This document shows positions 24,158 through 32,641 of a stretch of DNA of 48,125 nucleotides, one piece after another. Source of the stretch: Streptomyces coryli (GTDB lineage: Bacteria; Actinomycetota; Actinomycetes; Streptomycetales; Streptomycetaceae); contig NZ_JAAKZV010000033.1 in the NCBI RefSeq assembly GCF_011044975.1, positions 1 through 48,125 of the forward strand. Direction: 5' to 3'. The position numbers and the translations under genes were made by a program. Below the pieces are notes generated by a model, which ran no database searches, had not been told where the DNA came from, and was given only the letters and a program-made list of their open reading frames with translations. The number at the start of each line of letters is the position of its first letter. The first letter of the stretch is position 1.

Positions 24158-25567
24158 TTGAGTGCCACCGAAGTCCGCACCCCCGTCCGTGATTCCTACG
24201 AGCTGCGCGCCGAGGACGTCCGCACCCCTCCCCGGACTCTCCGGGAGCGGATGCGCTACCTCGGCCCCGGCTTCGTACTCACCGCGTCCGTCGTCGGATC
24301 CGGCGAGCTCATCGTCACCACCTCACTCGGCGCGAAAGCCGGGTTCGCCCTGCTCTGGCTCGTGATTCTCGGCGCCGCGGTCAAGGTCTGGGTGCAGGTC
24401 GAACTGGCCCGCTGGACCATCCTCAACGGGGAGACCGCGCTCGCCGGATACGGCAAGGTCCGGCCGCGAATAGGCCGCATGGGGTGGATCAACTGGCTGT
24501 GGATCGGCCTGGATCTCGCCAAGAACTTCCAGCGCGGCGGCGTCATCGGCGGTACGGCCGCGGCCTGTTCCATCGCCTGGCCGATCGCCGGCGGGGAGCT
24601 GAGCCGCACCTCGCTGGTCACCTGGACCGTCATCGTCACCGTGGTGAGCGTGCTGCTGATGAGCAGCGCCCGGTACAGCGTCGTCGAGCGGATCACCACG
24701 CTCTCCGTGGCGCTGTTCACGAGCAGCACCATCGCCCTCGCGCTGTCGCTGCCCTTCACCCCTTACTCCTACTCGGCGGGCGACCTCGGCTCGGGGCTGA
24801 GCTTCGCGATCCCGGCTGGGGCCGTCGGCCTCGCGCTGGCGATGTTCGGCTCGACGGGGGTCGGTGCCGACGACATGACCAACTACACGTACTGGTGCCT
24901 GGAGAAGGGCTACGCCCGCTGGACCGGGCCCGACGACGGCACCGAGGAGCGGGCCCGGCGGGCCGCGGGCTGGCTGAAGGTCATGCAGCTGGACGTGCTG
25001 GTCTCCTGGGTGGTCTGCACGCTGACCACCCTCTCCTTCTACATCGTGGGCGCCTCGGTACTGGCGCCGCAGAAGGCCGTCCCCGAGGGGAACGACGTCA
25101 TCACCACGGTGTCGCGCATCTACACCGACACCCTCGGCCCCTGGGCCGAGGTGCTCTTCCTGGTCGGCGCCGTCACGGTGCTGTTCTCCACGCACGTGGC
25201 CGCCGTGGCGGCGGTGCCCCGGCTGTGGACCAACACCCTCGGGCTGATGGGGGTGATCGACTGGCACGACCTGGCGGTGCGCACCAAGTGGCTGCGGATC
25301 TTCACCTTCGTGCTGCCGGTCATCTGGGCGGTCATGTATCTGTTCGTCCAGTCCCCGCTGCTCCTGCTGCAGATCGGGGCCATCGGCAACGCCATCTTCC
25401 TGCTGGCGGTGCTCGTCGCGGTCTGGCACCTGCGCACCACGGAGGTGGACCGGCGCTTCCGCGCCGGCTCCTGGGTCACGGCCGTCCTCGCGGTGAGCAC
25501 CGTGGCGATCACCGGTCTCGCCGTCTACTCCTTGCTGGAGGTCTTCGGCGTCTCCGTGGGTGGCTAG
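24158..25567 (+). CDS. Nramp-fold transporter lacking canonical metal-binding motifs
   Basis: A 469-residue polytopic protein (about 11 TM) that resembles Nramp-family carriers at the start (RYLGPGFVLTASVVGSGELI). Typical Nramp proteins bind Mn/Fe with DPGN in TM1 and MPH in TM6. Here the TM1 motif is GSGE and the TM6 area reads AMFGSTGVGADDMTNYTYW, so a different cargo is likely. Being last in a sugar-acid operon, it may import the acid itself, or supply the Mg/Mn/Fe the dehydratases need. The start is TTG 24158 with AAGGAG six bases upstream. It is convergent with the AlbA_2 gene, with only 7 bp between stops. Confidence 0.85.
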   Translation: MSATEVRTPVRDSYELRAEDVRTPPRTLRERMRYLGPGFVLTASVVGSGELIVTTSLGAKAGFALLWLVILGAAVKVWVQVELARWTILNGETALAGYGKVRPRIGRMGWINWLWIGLDLAKNFQRGGVIGGTAAACSIAWPIAGGELSRTSLVTWTVIVTVVSVLLMSSARYSVVERITTLSVALFTSSTIALALSLPFTPYSYSAGDLGSGLSFAIPAGAVGLALAMFGSTGVGADDMTNYTYWCLEKGYARWTGPDDGTEERARRAAGWLKVMQLDVLVSWVVCTLTTLSFYIVGASVLAPQKAVPEGNDVITTVSRIYTDTLGPWAEVLFLVGAVTVLFSTHVAAVAAVPRLWTNTLGLMGVIDWHDLAVRTKWLRIFTFVLPVIWAVMYLFVQSPLLLLQIGAIGNAIFLLAVLVAVWHLRTTEVDRRFRAGSWVTAVLAVSTVAITGLAVYSLLEVFGVSVGG

Positions 25568-25574
25568 GGCCCGC

Positions 25575-26945
25575 TCAGCGGATGATGTTCGGCGCGTAGC
25601 CCAGTGACGTCTGCAGGTCGGTGACCGTGTGGGTGTGCTGCTGTGGGTGCGGGCCGGCCGTCAGGAAGTCGTAGACGCTCAGTTCGGTGGCGTTCAGGAG
25701 GGGCTTGCTCGCTGTCTGCGGGGTCGGCTTGTGCAGGACCGCCGTGAAGCGGATGCCGGCGTCGATGAACTGGGCCGGGGGGAGGCCCGCGTCGTTGAGG
25801 ACGTCGGAGACGGCGGGGATGCCGCTGGCCAGGGCTTCGATGACACGGCTGCCGGTCTGCGGGGAGCGGGCGTGCTGGCAGATGGCGACGAGGCGGGCGT
25901 TGCGGGCCGAGGTGACGGCCTCGCGGCCGAGGCGTTCCATGGACAGACCGTAGAGGCCGCCCGGGTTGGAAATGACCAGGCGGTCGGGGCGGAGCCGGAC
26001 CTCGATCGCCATCCCGGCCGACCACTGGTCGAGGTCGCGGTGCACGAGGGCGTTGGCGATCAGCTCGCGGAAGGCGAGCAGCGGGTATTCCGGCTGGTCC
26101 CGTACGACGCCGTCGGCCTCTGAGGTGATCGTGGTGTCGAAGGTGCGCCGCGCCCAGTCCAGCGCCTGGTCCAGCATCCGCGGGATGGCGCCGGTCAGGG
26201 TGATCTGGTTACGGGCCCGGGTGCCCAGCGGGTCGGACGGGTGCGGGTCGGCGGCGAGCTGGATCGTATAGCGGGGGAAGAACTGCTGCGGGTGCACGCC
26301 CAGCGCCAGCAGCCCGGCCACCGAGGGGGTGCCCTCCGGCAGCAGGATGCCCGCCCGCACCATCAGCTCGGCGTCGTCGGCGAAGCGGCCGAGGCCGTAC
26401 GGGTCGCGCTCGCGGACCGCCTGCAGAAAGGCCGTCGTCAGCTCGTGGTCGAGGTCGTCGATCTTGGCGCCCGACACCGGCTGGCGGTCGAAGGCGGGTG
26501 GGAAGCGGGTGGTGGGATAGGCCTGTTCCTCCAGCTCGGAGAGCTGGTAGTCGCACTCGTATCCGCGCATGTAGGCGGCGCCGGAGGCGGCCAGCCGGCA
26601 GGGCTTCGCCGGGCGCTCGCACTCGTGGACCGTGGCCGCCAGCACCGGCGAGCCGTCGACCTCCGCGTCCTCGACGGTGAGCCGGATCGGCGGGCTGAAC
26701 GCGTCCGCCATCTCGGCCAGGGCCTGCCGGAGGCCCTGCATGTCGGTCAGCGGTACGGGACGGAAGCCGCTCCGTTTGTCCAGACCCAGGATGACCATCC
26801 CGCCACCCGGCAGGTTGGCGAACGCACCCAGGGTCGAGGCCAAGGAGTCCGGAAGACCACTTGCGGCGGACTTCACTTCCACGTCGGTCGCGTATCCACC
26901 GGCAGCGCGGAGGCCGGAAACAACACGGTTAAGGTCTTTCGTCAC
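25575..26945 (-). CDS. AlbA_2 (Schlafen-like) / HATPase_c_4 putative regulator
   Basis: The protein combines an N-terminal AlbA_2 domain (about residues 15-125; VEVKSAASGLPDSLASTLGA, NLPGGGMVILGLDKRSGFRP) with a middle region containing a predicted helical bundle, and a C-terminal GHKL-like ATPase domain (HATPase_c_4; RELIANALVHRDLDQWSAGM, RLVISNPGGLYGLSMERLGR). Such proteins are annotated as predicted transcriptional regulators or ATP-binding proteins. AlbA_2 relates to the Schlafen fold, which binds nucleic acid. The start is uncertain: GTG 26945 gives 456 residues; a GTG at 27011 would add 22. Neither has a clear ribosome-binding site. No partner gene sits beside it. Confidence 0.85.
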   Translation of the reverse strand: MTKDLNRVVSGLRAAGGYATDVEVKSAASGLPDSLASTLGAFANLPGGGMVILGLDKRSGFRPVPLTDMQGLRQALAEMADAFSPPIRLTVEDAEVDGSPVLAATVHECERPAKPCRLAASGAAYMRGYECDYQLSELEEQAYPTTRFPPAFDRQPVSGAKIDDLDHELTTAFLQAVRERDPYGLGRFADDAELMVRAGILLPEGTPSVAGLLALGVHPQQFFPRYTIQLAADPHPSDPLGTRARNQITLTGAIPRMLDQALDWARRTFDTTITSEADGVVRDQPEYPLLAFRELIANALVHRDLDQWSAGMAIEVRLRPDRLVISNPGGLYGLSMERLGREAVTSARNARLVAICQHARSPQTGSRVIEALASGIPAVSDVLNDAGLPPAQFIDAGIRFTAVLHKPTPQTASKPLLNATELSVYDFLTAGPHPQQHTHTVTDLQTSLGYAPNIIR

Positions 26946-27071
26946 GATCGGAAAGGTAACCGGGTGGTCGTTATGTGCGCGGTTGACGCTGTTCGTTCGG
27001 TCAACTTCCACTGGAACGAGTGAGGTGACGTGCGCGAAGTCGACACCGGCGCAAAGATGCGCGAATAGTGA

Positions 27072-28370
27072 TCAACCGCGGTCGTCGACCACCCTGCGGA
27101 TCTTGCCCACCGAGCGCTCCAGTGTCTCCGGGTCCACCACCTCCGCGGCCACCGTCACCCCGATGTGATCCTTTACGGCCCGCACCAGCTCCGCCGCCGC
27201 GGCCGCCCGCTGCTGCGGCAGCGCGCCGGGGCGGGCCTCCGCGCGGACCGTGAGCCGGTCGAGGCGGCCCTCGCGGGTGAGGCGGAGCTGGAAGTGCGGG
27301 GCCAACTGGTCGGTGCGCAGGACGATTTCCTCGATCTGGGTGGGATAGAGGTTCACGCCGCGGATGATCAGCATGTCGTCGCTGCGGCCGGTGATCTTCT
27401 CCATGCGGCGGAAGGCCGGGCGGGCGGTGCCGGGGAGGAGGCGGGTGAGGTCGCGGGTGCGGTAGCGGATGACCGGCATGGCCTCTTTTGTGAGGGAAGT
27501 GAAGGTCAGTTCGCCGGTTTCGCCCTCCGGCAGGACCTCGTCGGTGAGCGGGTCGAGGACCTCCGGGTAGAAGTGGTCCTCCCAGATGTGCAGGCCGTCC
27601 TTGGTCTCCACGCACTCCTGCGCGACGCCGGGGCCGATTACTTCTGAAAGTCCGTATATGTCCACCGCATTGATCGCCAGCCGGCCCTCGATCTCGCGGC
27701 GCATCTCCTCCGTCCACGGCTCGGCGCCGAGGATGGCGGTGCGCAGCGAGGTGCTGCGCGGGTCGATGCCCTGGGCCTCGAATTCGTCGATGAGGGTGAG
27801 CAGATACGACGGCGTGACCATGATGACCTCGGGCCGGAAGTCCTGGATCAGCTGCACCTGCCGCGCCGTCATTCCGCCGGACGCCGGGATCACCGTGCAG
27901 CCGAGCCGCTCCGCCCCGTAATGCGCGCCCAGGCCGCCGGTGAACAGGCCGTATCCGTACGCCACATGCACCTTGTCGCCGGGCCTGCCGCCGGCGGCGC
28001 GGATCGAGCGGGCGACCAGGTCGGCCCAGGTGGACAGGTCGCCGTCCGTATAGCCGACGACCGTCGGGCGCCCGGTGGTGCCGCTGGAGGCGTGCAGGCG
28101 GCGGACCTGCTCCATGGGGACGGCGAACATTCCGAAGGGGTACGCCTCGCGCAGATCCGCCTTCGTGGTGCACGGGAAACGGGACAAGTCGGACAAGCTG
28201 CGGCAGTCGTCGGGGTGGATGCCCGCGGCGTCGAACTTCCGGCGGTAGAGCGGGACGTGCTCGTACGCGCGGTGCAGCGTGGTGCGCAGCCGGTCCAGCT
28301 GGAGGGCGCGGAGTTCGTCCGCCTTCAGCTGCTCGTTCTCGTCCAGGGCGTCGTTGACCTGAGGCGTCAT
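27072..28370 (-). CDS. paaK: Phenylacetate--CoA ligase (PaaK family)
   Basis: A 432-residue AMP-forming aryl-CoA ligase. Motifs: LHASSGTTGRPTVVGYTDGD (ATP loop), AVDIYGLSEVIGPGVAQECV (AMP/acyl site), IRYRTRDLTRLLPG and the C-terminal hinge RGVNLYPTQIEEIVL. It activates phenylacetate (or a similar arylacetate) with CoA, the entry step of phenylacetate degradation. None of the ring-opening paa genes are in the window, so it may work alone, in detoxification or precursor supply. ATG 28370 begins MTPQVNDALDENEQLK. The frame is open farther upstream only as shadow. Two adjacent palindromes lie about 97-129 bp upstream, suggesting a dedicated regulator. Confidence 0.93.
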   Translation of the reverse strand: MTPQVNDALDENEQLKADELRALQLDRLRTTLHRAYEHVPLYRRKFDAAGIHPDDCRSLSDLSRFPCTTKADLREAYPFGMFAVPMEQVRRLHASSGTTGRPTVVGYTDGDLSTWADLVARSIRAAGGRPGDKVHVAYGYGLFTGGLGAHYGAERLGCTVIPASGGMTARQVQLIQDFRPEVIMVTPSYLLTLIDEFEAQGIDPRSTSLRTAILGAEPWTEEMRREIEGRLAINAVDIYGLSEVIGPGVAQECVETKDGLHIWEDHFYPEVLDPLTDEVLPEGETGELTFTSLTKEAMPVIRYRTRDLTRLLPGTARPAFRRMEKITGRSDDMLIIRGVNLYPTQIEEIVLRTDQLAPHFQLRLTREGRLDRLTVRAEARPGALPQQRAAAAAELVRAVKDHIGVTVAAEVVDPETLERSVGKIRRVVDDRG

Positions 28371-28466
28371 GGTCGCGAACCTTCCGGTGCCGAAGCCCCG
28401 TGTCAAGACGGATGACGGCCCACGAAAGAGGTGTTTGAACGAGACGCCGTCAGCCCGCAGCCGTAC

Positions 28467-28499
28467 TCCTCCGGGAGGACCTACTGCCATGGCAGTAGG
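28467..28499. promoter_or_regulatory. Two abutting palindromes in the paaK/DMT divergent promoter region
   Basis: TCCTCC-G-GGAGGA (28467-28479) is followed without gap by the 20-bp perfect palindrome CCTACTGCCATGGCAGTAGG (28480-28499). They lie between the divergent starts of paaK (28370) and the DMT gene (28557). Length and symmetry suggest a dimer operator (TetR/PaaR-like), though a hairpin in RNA is also possible. Confidence 0.6.
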
Positions 28500-28556
28500 A
28501 CCGAGAGCGTCCCAGCGGATGACGATTCTCGCGGCGGAACGAGTCATCGTTAAGAC

Positions 28557-29711
28557 ATGAGCCCTTTCCTGCTGTCGGTGGTGCTGTCGCTGGTCTCGGC
28601 GGCGGCGTATGCCGGCGCAGCCGTGATCCAGGAGCGGGTCGCCGCCACCACGCCCGAGGCGGCCGACCCGGCTTCGCGCGCCTCCTACGCCCCCTACCAC
28701 CGCCCCGGTTGGTGGGCCTCCGTCGGGCTCAACGGTGCCGGCGCCCTGCTGCATGTCGCGGCGCTCGCCTTCGGGCCGCTCAGCCTGGTGCAGCCGCTGG
28801 GCGCGCTCACCATCGTGCTCGCGCTGCCGATCGCCGCGATCTTCGTACGCAAGCACATCGCCGGCGCCGCGTGGCGCGGCGCGCTGCTCACCACCGGCGG
28901 GCTCGGGCTGCTGCTGGCGCTCACCGACGGATCCGCGTCGGGCGAGGCGAGCGCGGCCGCCCGCGGGGTGCTGGCCGCGGTGACCATCGGCGGTGTGGCG
29001 GCGCTGGTGGTCGCTGCCCGCCGGATGCGCCGTCCGGCCGCGCGCAGCCTGACACTTGCCGTCGCCTCGGGCGCGGCCTTCGGCATGGCCTCGGTCTTCA
29101 CCAAGGCGGTTACGGACGACTGGACCGACCCGCTCAGCCTGGCGATGGTGGCCGTGCTGGCGCCGGCGGGGCTGCTGCTGTCGCAGGCGGCGTACCGCGG
29201 CGCCGGGCTCTCCGCGCCGCTGGCCACGCTGACCGTGGTGAACCCGGTGATCGCGGGCGCGGTCGGGATAGTCGCCTTCGGCGAATCGTTCCGCTTCGGC
29301 GCGGCGGGTGCCGTGCTGGCGCTGGTCGCCGCCGCGATCACCGCGGCCGGCCTGGTCGTGCTGACGGCGCAGGCGCCCAGCCCGGCGGCCGAGCCCGACC
29401 CCGCGGCGGCGGCCGTGCCCGCGCAGCGCGGCACGCAGCCGGCGGCTACCTGTGCCCGCGGCCTGGGCGTGTCAGGGTTGGCTCATGCGCGCCCCCGTCG
29501 TGACCTTCGTCGCCACCCTCACCCTGCTGACCGGATGCGGGGGGAATACCGGCAGCGCAGACGCGGCCCCGAGCGCGTCGAGCCGGTCCTCGAACCCGTC
29601 CGGGTCGAGCCCCTCGTCGAGCCCGTCCGGCAGCTCGTCCCCGGACGCCGGCGCCTCGAGCTCGAGCCCGCAGCGGCTGCGGGTGCAGGTCCGCCGGACG
29701 CTGCCGCATGA
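28557..29711 (+). CDS. DMT-superfamily (EamA-like) transporter with atypical C-terminal tail
   Basis: The first 280 residues hold about nine to ten hydrophobic helices (FLLSVVLSLVSAAAYAGAAV, LLHVAALAFGPLSLVQPLGA, VLALPIAAIFVRKHIAGAAW and the final AAGAVLALVAAAITAAGLVV) in the small-multidrug/DMT pattern. The PLSLVQPLGALTIVLALP block is typical of actinobacterial DMT permeases. After about residue 290 the frame continues for 94 hydrophilic, Arg/Pro-rich residues that lie entirely over the start of the next gene in another frame. That tail is probably not conserved; a lost stop codon or small indel near 29420-29450 could explain it. The substrate is unknown. Confidence 0.8.
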   Translation: MSPFLLSVVLSLVSAAAYAGAAVIQERVAATTPEAADPASRASYAPYHRPGWWASVGLNGAGALLHVAALAFGPLSLVQPLGALTIVLALPIAAIFVRKHIAGAAWRGALLTTGGLGLLLALTDGSASGEASAAARGVLAAVTIGGVAALVVAARRMRRPAARSLTLAVASGAAFGMASVFTKAVTDDWTDPLSLAMVAVLAPAGLLLSQAAYRGAGLSAPLATLTVVNPVIAGAVGIVAFGESFRFGAAGAVLALVAAAITAAGLVVLTAQAPSPAAEPDPAAAAVPAQRGTQPAATCARGLGVSGLAHARPRRDLRRHPHPADRMRGEYRQRRRGPERVEPVLEPVRVEPLVEPVRQLVPGRRRLELEPAAAAGAGPPDAAA

Positions 29712-30372
29712 CCCGGAGGCCTTCACCCAGGGCCTGGAGATGTCGGGGGACACCCTCTACGAGGGCACCGGGCTGACCGGCCGCTCCTCGGTGCGCGCGG
29801 GCCTGCCGGGCAAGCGCCCGGCGGCGCGCGCCGAGTTGCCGGCGGAGGTCTTCGGCGAAGGCATCACGCTGGTCGGCCGTGAACGGCTCTGGCAGCTGAC
29901 CTGGCAGGACGGCATCGCGTACGAGCGGGACCCGAAGACGCTCCGGGAGCGGCGGCAGGTGCACTACGAGGGCGAGGGCTGGGGCCTGTGCCACGACGCC
30001 GGAGGCGGCCGCCTGGTGATGAGCGACGGCTCGCCGACGCTGGCGTTCCGCGACCCGGCGTCGTTCCGTAAGACCGGCGAGGTGACGGTGCGGATGGCCG
30101 GGCGGCCGGTGTCCGAGCTCAACGAGCTGGAGTGCGCCGGGCCGCACACGGTCTACGCGAACGTCTTCCAGACCGACGACATCGTCCGCATCGACACCCG
30201 CACCGGCGAGGTCACCGGCGCGGTGGACGCCGGCGGGCTGCTGCCCGCGTCGGAGCGGTCCGGGGCCGAGGTGCTGAACGGGATCGCGGCGATTCCGGGC
30301 ACGGATGAGTTCTACGTGACGGGCAAGAACTGGCCGAAGCTGTTCCGGGTGCGGTTCGTGCCTACGAGCTGA
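29485..30372 (+). CDS. Glutaminyl-peptide cyclotransferase-family lipoprotein
   Basis: A 295-residue protein with a lipoprotein signal (MRAPVVTFVATLTLLTGCGG; lipobox LLTGC, Cys at residue 18), a Ser/Pro linker, then a beta-propeller of the glutamine cyclotransferase (PF05096) type: LPHDPEAFTQGLEMSGDTLY, EGTGLTGRSS, LWQLTWQDGIAYERD, EGEGWGLCHDAG, LNELECAGPHTVYANVFQTD, and NGIAAIPGTDEFYVTGKNWP. It would form N-terminal pyroglutamate on exported peptides at the outer membrane face. ATG 29485 has AGGG seven bases upstream; an in-frame GTG at 29452 would spoil the signal. The first 227 bp overlap the DMT open frame. Confidence 0.9.
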   Translation: MRAPVVTFVATLTLLTGCGGNTGSADAAPSASSRSSNPSGSSPSSSPSGSSSPDAGASSSSPQRLRVQVRRTLPHDPEAFTQGLEMSGDTLYEGTGLTGRSSVRAGLPGKRPAARAELPAEVFGEGITLVGRERLWQLTWQDGIAYERDPKTLRERRQVHYEGEGWGLCHDAGGGRLVMSDGSPTLAFRDPASFRKTGEVTVRMAGRPVSELNELECAGPHTVYANVFQTDDIVRIDTRTGEVTGAVDAGGLLPASERSGAEVLNGIAAIPGTDEFYVTGKNWPKLFRVRFVPTS

Positions 30373-30850
30373 TGGCCTTGCGCAGCGTGCGCAGGCACAG
30401 CGTCAGCGCCTCGTGCTTGGTGCCGCCGTCCCGGGTGCGCTGCCAGGCGACGTAGAGGAGCGACCACAGGACCTGGACGATCCAGTCGGTGTCCAGGCCG
30501 TCGTCGAAGTCGCCTTCGGTACGGCCCCGGTCGATCAGCCGGGCGAGGGCCCGGTCGGCGGCGGTCTCCTCCTCCCAGCCCTCCCACTTCCAGGTCGCCA
30601 CCAGCGATTCGTCGAAGACCAGGGTGAGCGCGGAGCCGAGCTCGAAGAGCTCCTGGCACAGCCGCTCCAGCGCGGCCGGGGCGGGGCTTTCCTCGATCCG
30701 GGCCCGCTCGGTGGCGGCGGCGACCTTCTCCAGCACGTCGGTGCCGAGGGCGCGCAGCAGGTCGATGCGCTCGGGGAAATAGCGGTGCACGGTGGTGCGG
30801 CCGACGTCCGCGGCGGCGTCGAGGATCGCGCGCCGGGTGCGGTGCGCGCT
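30362..30850 (-). pseudogene. TetR/AcrR regulator remnant with deleted helix-turn-helix
   Basis: The C-terminal ligand domain is intact (RYFPERIDLLRALGTDVLEK through TLCLRTLRKAISS). The DNA-binding part reads HRTRRAILDAAADVGRTTVHRYF: the usual 18-20 residues between the first helix (AILDAAA) and the recognition helix (ADVGRTTVHRYF) are missing, consistent with a deletion between short GCCGC repeats. No start codon with a ribosome-binding site precedes HRTRR; the frame is open to an ATG at 31009, but that stretch is antisense to the ABC gene and unlike a TetR N-terminus. I read it as a decayed regulator of the divergent ABC exporter. A sequence error could not by itself remove about 60 bases. 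Confidence 0.72.
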
Positions 30851-30858
30851 TCGCGAGC

Positions 30859-32641
30859 GACGTCGCCCTTCAGGCCGCCGGCAGAAGCAAGAGCGGCCTC
30901 GGTGAGGCCCCCGCCGGCAGGCGGGCCCGCACCGGCGCGCCCTCGGCGCCGGGCTGCTGCTCGCGCTGGCCGCGTCCGCGCTGGGTCTTGCCACGCCGAT
31001 GGTCACCAAGTGGGTCCTGGACGCGCTCGGCGACGGTGGCTCGCTGCGCGGCCCGGTGCTCGCGCTGCTGGTGCTGCTCGTCGTCGGCGCGGTGCTCTAC
31101 TGCGTCGAGTGGATTCTGCTCGGCACGCTGGGCGAGCGGGTGGTGCTGGAGGCGCGGGTGTCCATGGTGCGGCGGTTCTTCCGCGCCACCGTGCCCGGCA
31201 TCATGAAGCGGCCGCCGGGTGAGCTGGTGTCCCGGACGGTCTCGGACACGGTGCTGCTGCGCGAGGCCGCCTCTTCCAGCGTGATCGGGCTGATCAACGG
31301 CGTGGTGATGCTGATCGGCACGCTGGCGATGATGGCCGTGCTCGACCTGGTGCTGCTCGGCACGACGGTGGCGTCCGTCCTCGTCGTGGTGGTGCTCTTC
31401 AGCGCGCTGATGCCGAAGATCGCCAAGGCGCAGGAGCGGGCGCAGGAGCACGTCGGCCGGGTCGGCGGCCGGCTGGAAGGCACGCTGCGGGCGCTCCACA
31501 CGATCAAGGCGAGCGGCGCCGAGGTGCGGCAGGCGGAGCTGATCGCCAAGGACGCCCGGGAATCGGCGCGTTACGGCATCAGGGCCGTACGGCTCGAGGC
31601 CACCGTGTGGACGATCGCCTGGACCGGCATCCAGCTCGCGGTGATCGTCATCCTCGGCGTCGGCGCCTGGCGGGTGGGCGAAGGCCAGCTGGAGGTCTCC
31701 AGCCTGATCGCCTTCCTCCTTTACGCCTTCGGGCTGATGGAGCCGATCACCGAGCTGTCGCAGAACCTCACCGCCCTGCAGTCGGGCATCGCGGCCGCGG
31801 AGCGGATCCGCGCGATGGACGAGCTGGAGGTGGAGTCGGACGATCCGCGTACGCCGACCCCCGCACGCGCAGCCGCCGGCCCCGTGCTGGAGCTGCGCGG
31901 CGTCACGGCGGCGTACGGCCCGGACCTGGAACCGGCGCTGCGCGGCGTGGACCTGGCGATCCCGCGGCACGGCCACACCGCGATCGTCGGCCCGTCAGGC
32001 GCGGGCAAGACCACGGTCCTCTCGCTGCTGCTGCGCTTCCTGGAGCCGCGGGACGGGGCGCTGCTCCTGGACGGCGTCCCGTACGAGCGTCACGGCCACG
32101 CCGCGATCCGCTCCCGCCTCGCCTACGTCGAGCAGGACACCCCGGTCGTGCCCGGCACCATCCGGACAACCTGCTCATCTCCCGCCCCGAAGCGACCGAC
32201 GAGGAGCTGCGCCGGGTGCTCGCGGACGTACGCCTGGCGGAGAAGGCCGCGAGTCTCGACGACGGCCTCGACACGGAGCTGTCGTCGGCGGCGGTCTCCG
32301 GCGGCGAGCGGCAGCGGATCGCGCTCGCCCGCGCGCTGCTGCGGCGGCCGGACGTGCTGCTGCTCGACGAGGCCACGGCGCAGCTGGACGCCCTCACCGA
32401 GGCCGCCGTGCACGACTGCATTCGGCGGCGGTCCGGTGAGGGCGCCGTGGTCACCATCGCCCACCGGCTGTCCACGGTGATCGACGCCGACACGATCGTG
32501 GTGATGGAGGCGGGCCGGATACGGGCCCGGGGCACCCACCAGGAGCTGCTGACGGGAGACCCGCTCTACCGCGACCTGGTGGAGGCCCTGCGGATGGCCC
32601 AGGTGGCTCAGGAGGGCGACTCCGCGCCCTTGCGGGCGTAG
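30859..32641 (+). pseudogene. ABC exporter (TMD-NBD half transporter), frameshifted
   Basis: A half-size ABC exporter is recognisable: membrane domain (GAGLLLALAASALGLATPMV onward), Walker A GPSGAGKTT, then signature VSGGERQRIALA, Walker B VLLLDEATAQLD and the H-loop IAHRLS. The frame breaks at about 32164: GTIR should continue as DNLLISRP, and one G is missing from CCGGACAAC. The Walker A half is in one frame (from 30999), the signature half in another (to 32641). Near 30941 a second frame change or stop separates the membrane domain from any upstream start. The 3' end overlaps convergent narK by 34 bp. Sequencing error is possible for one lesion, less so for several. Confidence 0.72.

Noticed and set aside
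20925-25567. Sugar-acid cluster considered as a recently acquired island
   Set aside because: Base composition and codon use look the same as the flanks. The tRNA-Ala nearby has no repeated 3' end at the far side that I could find, and there is no integrase.
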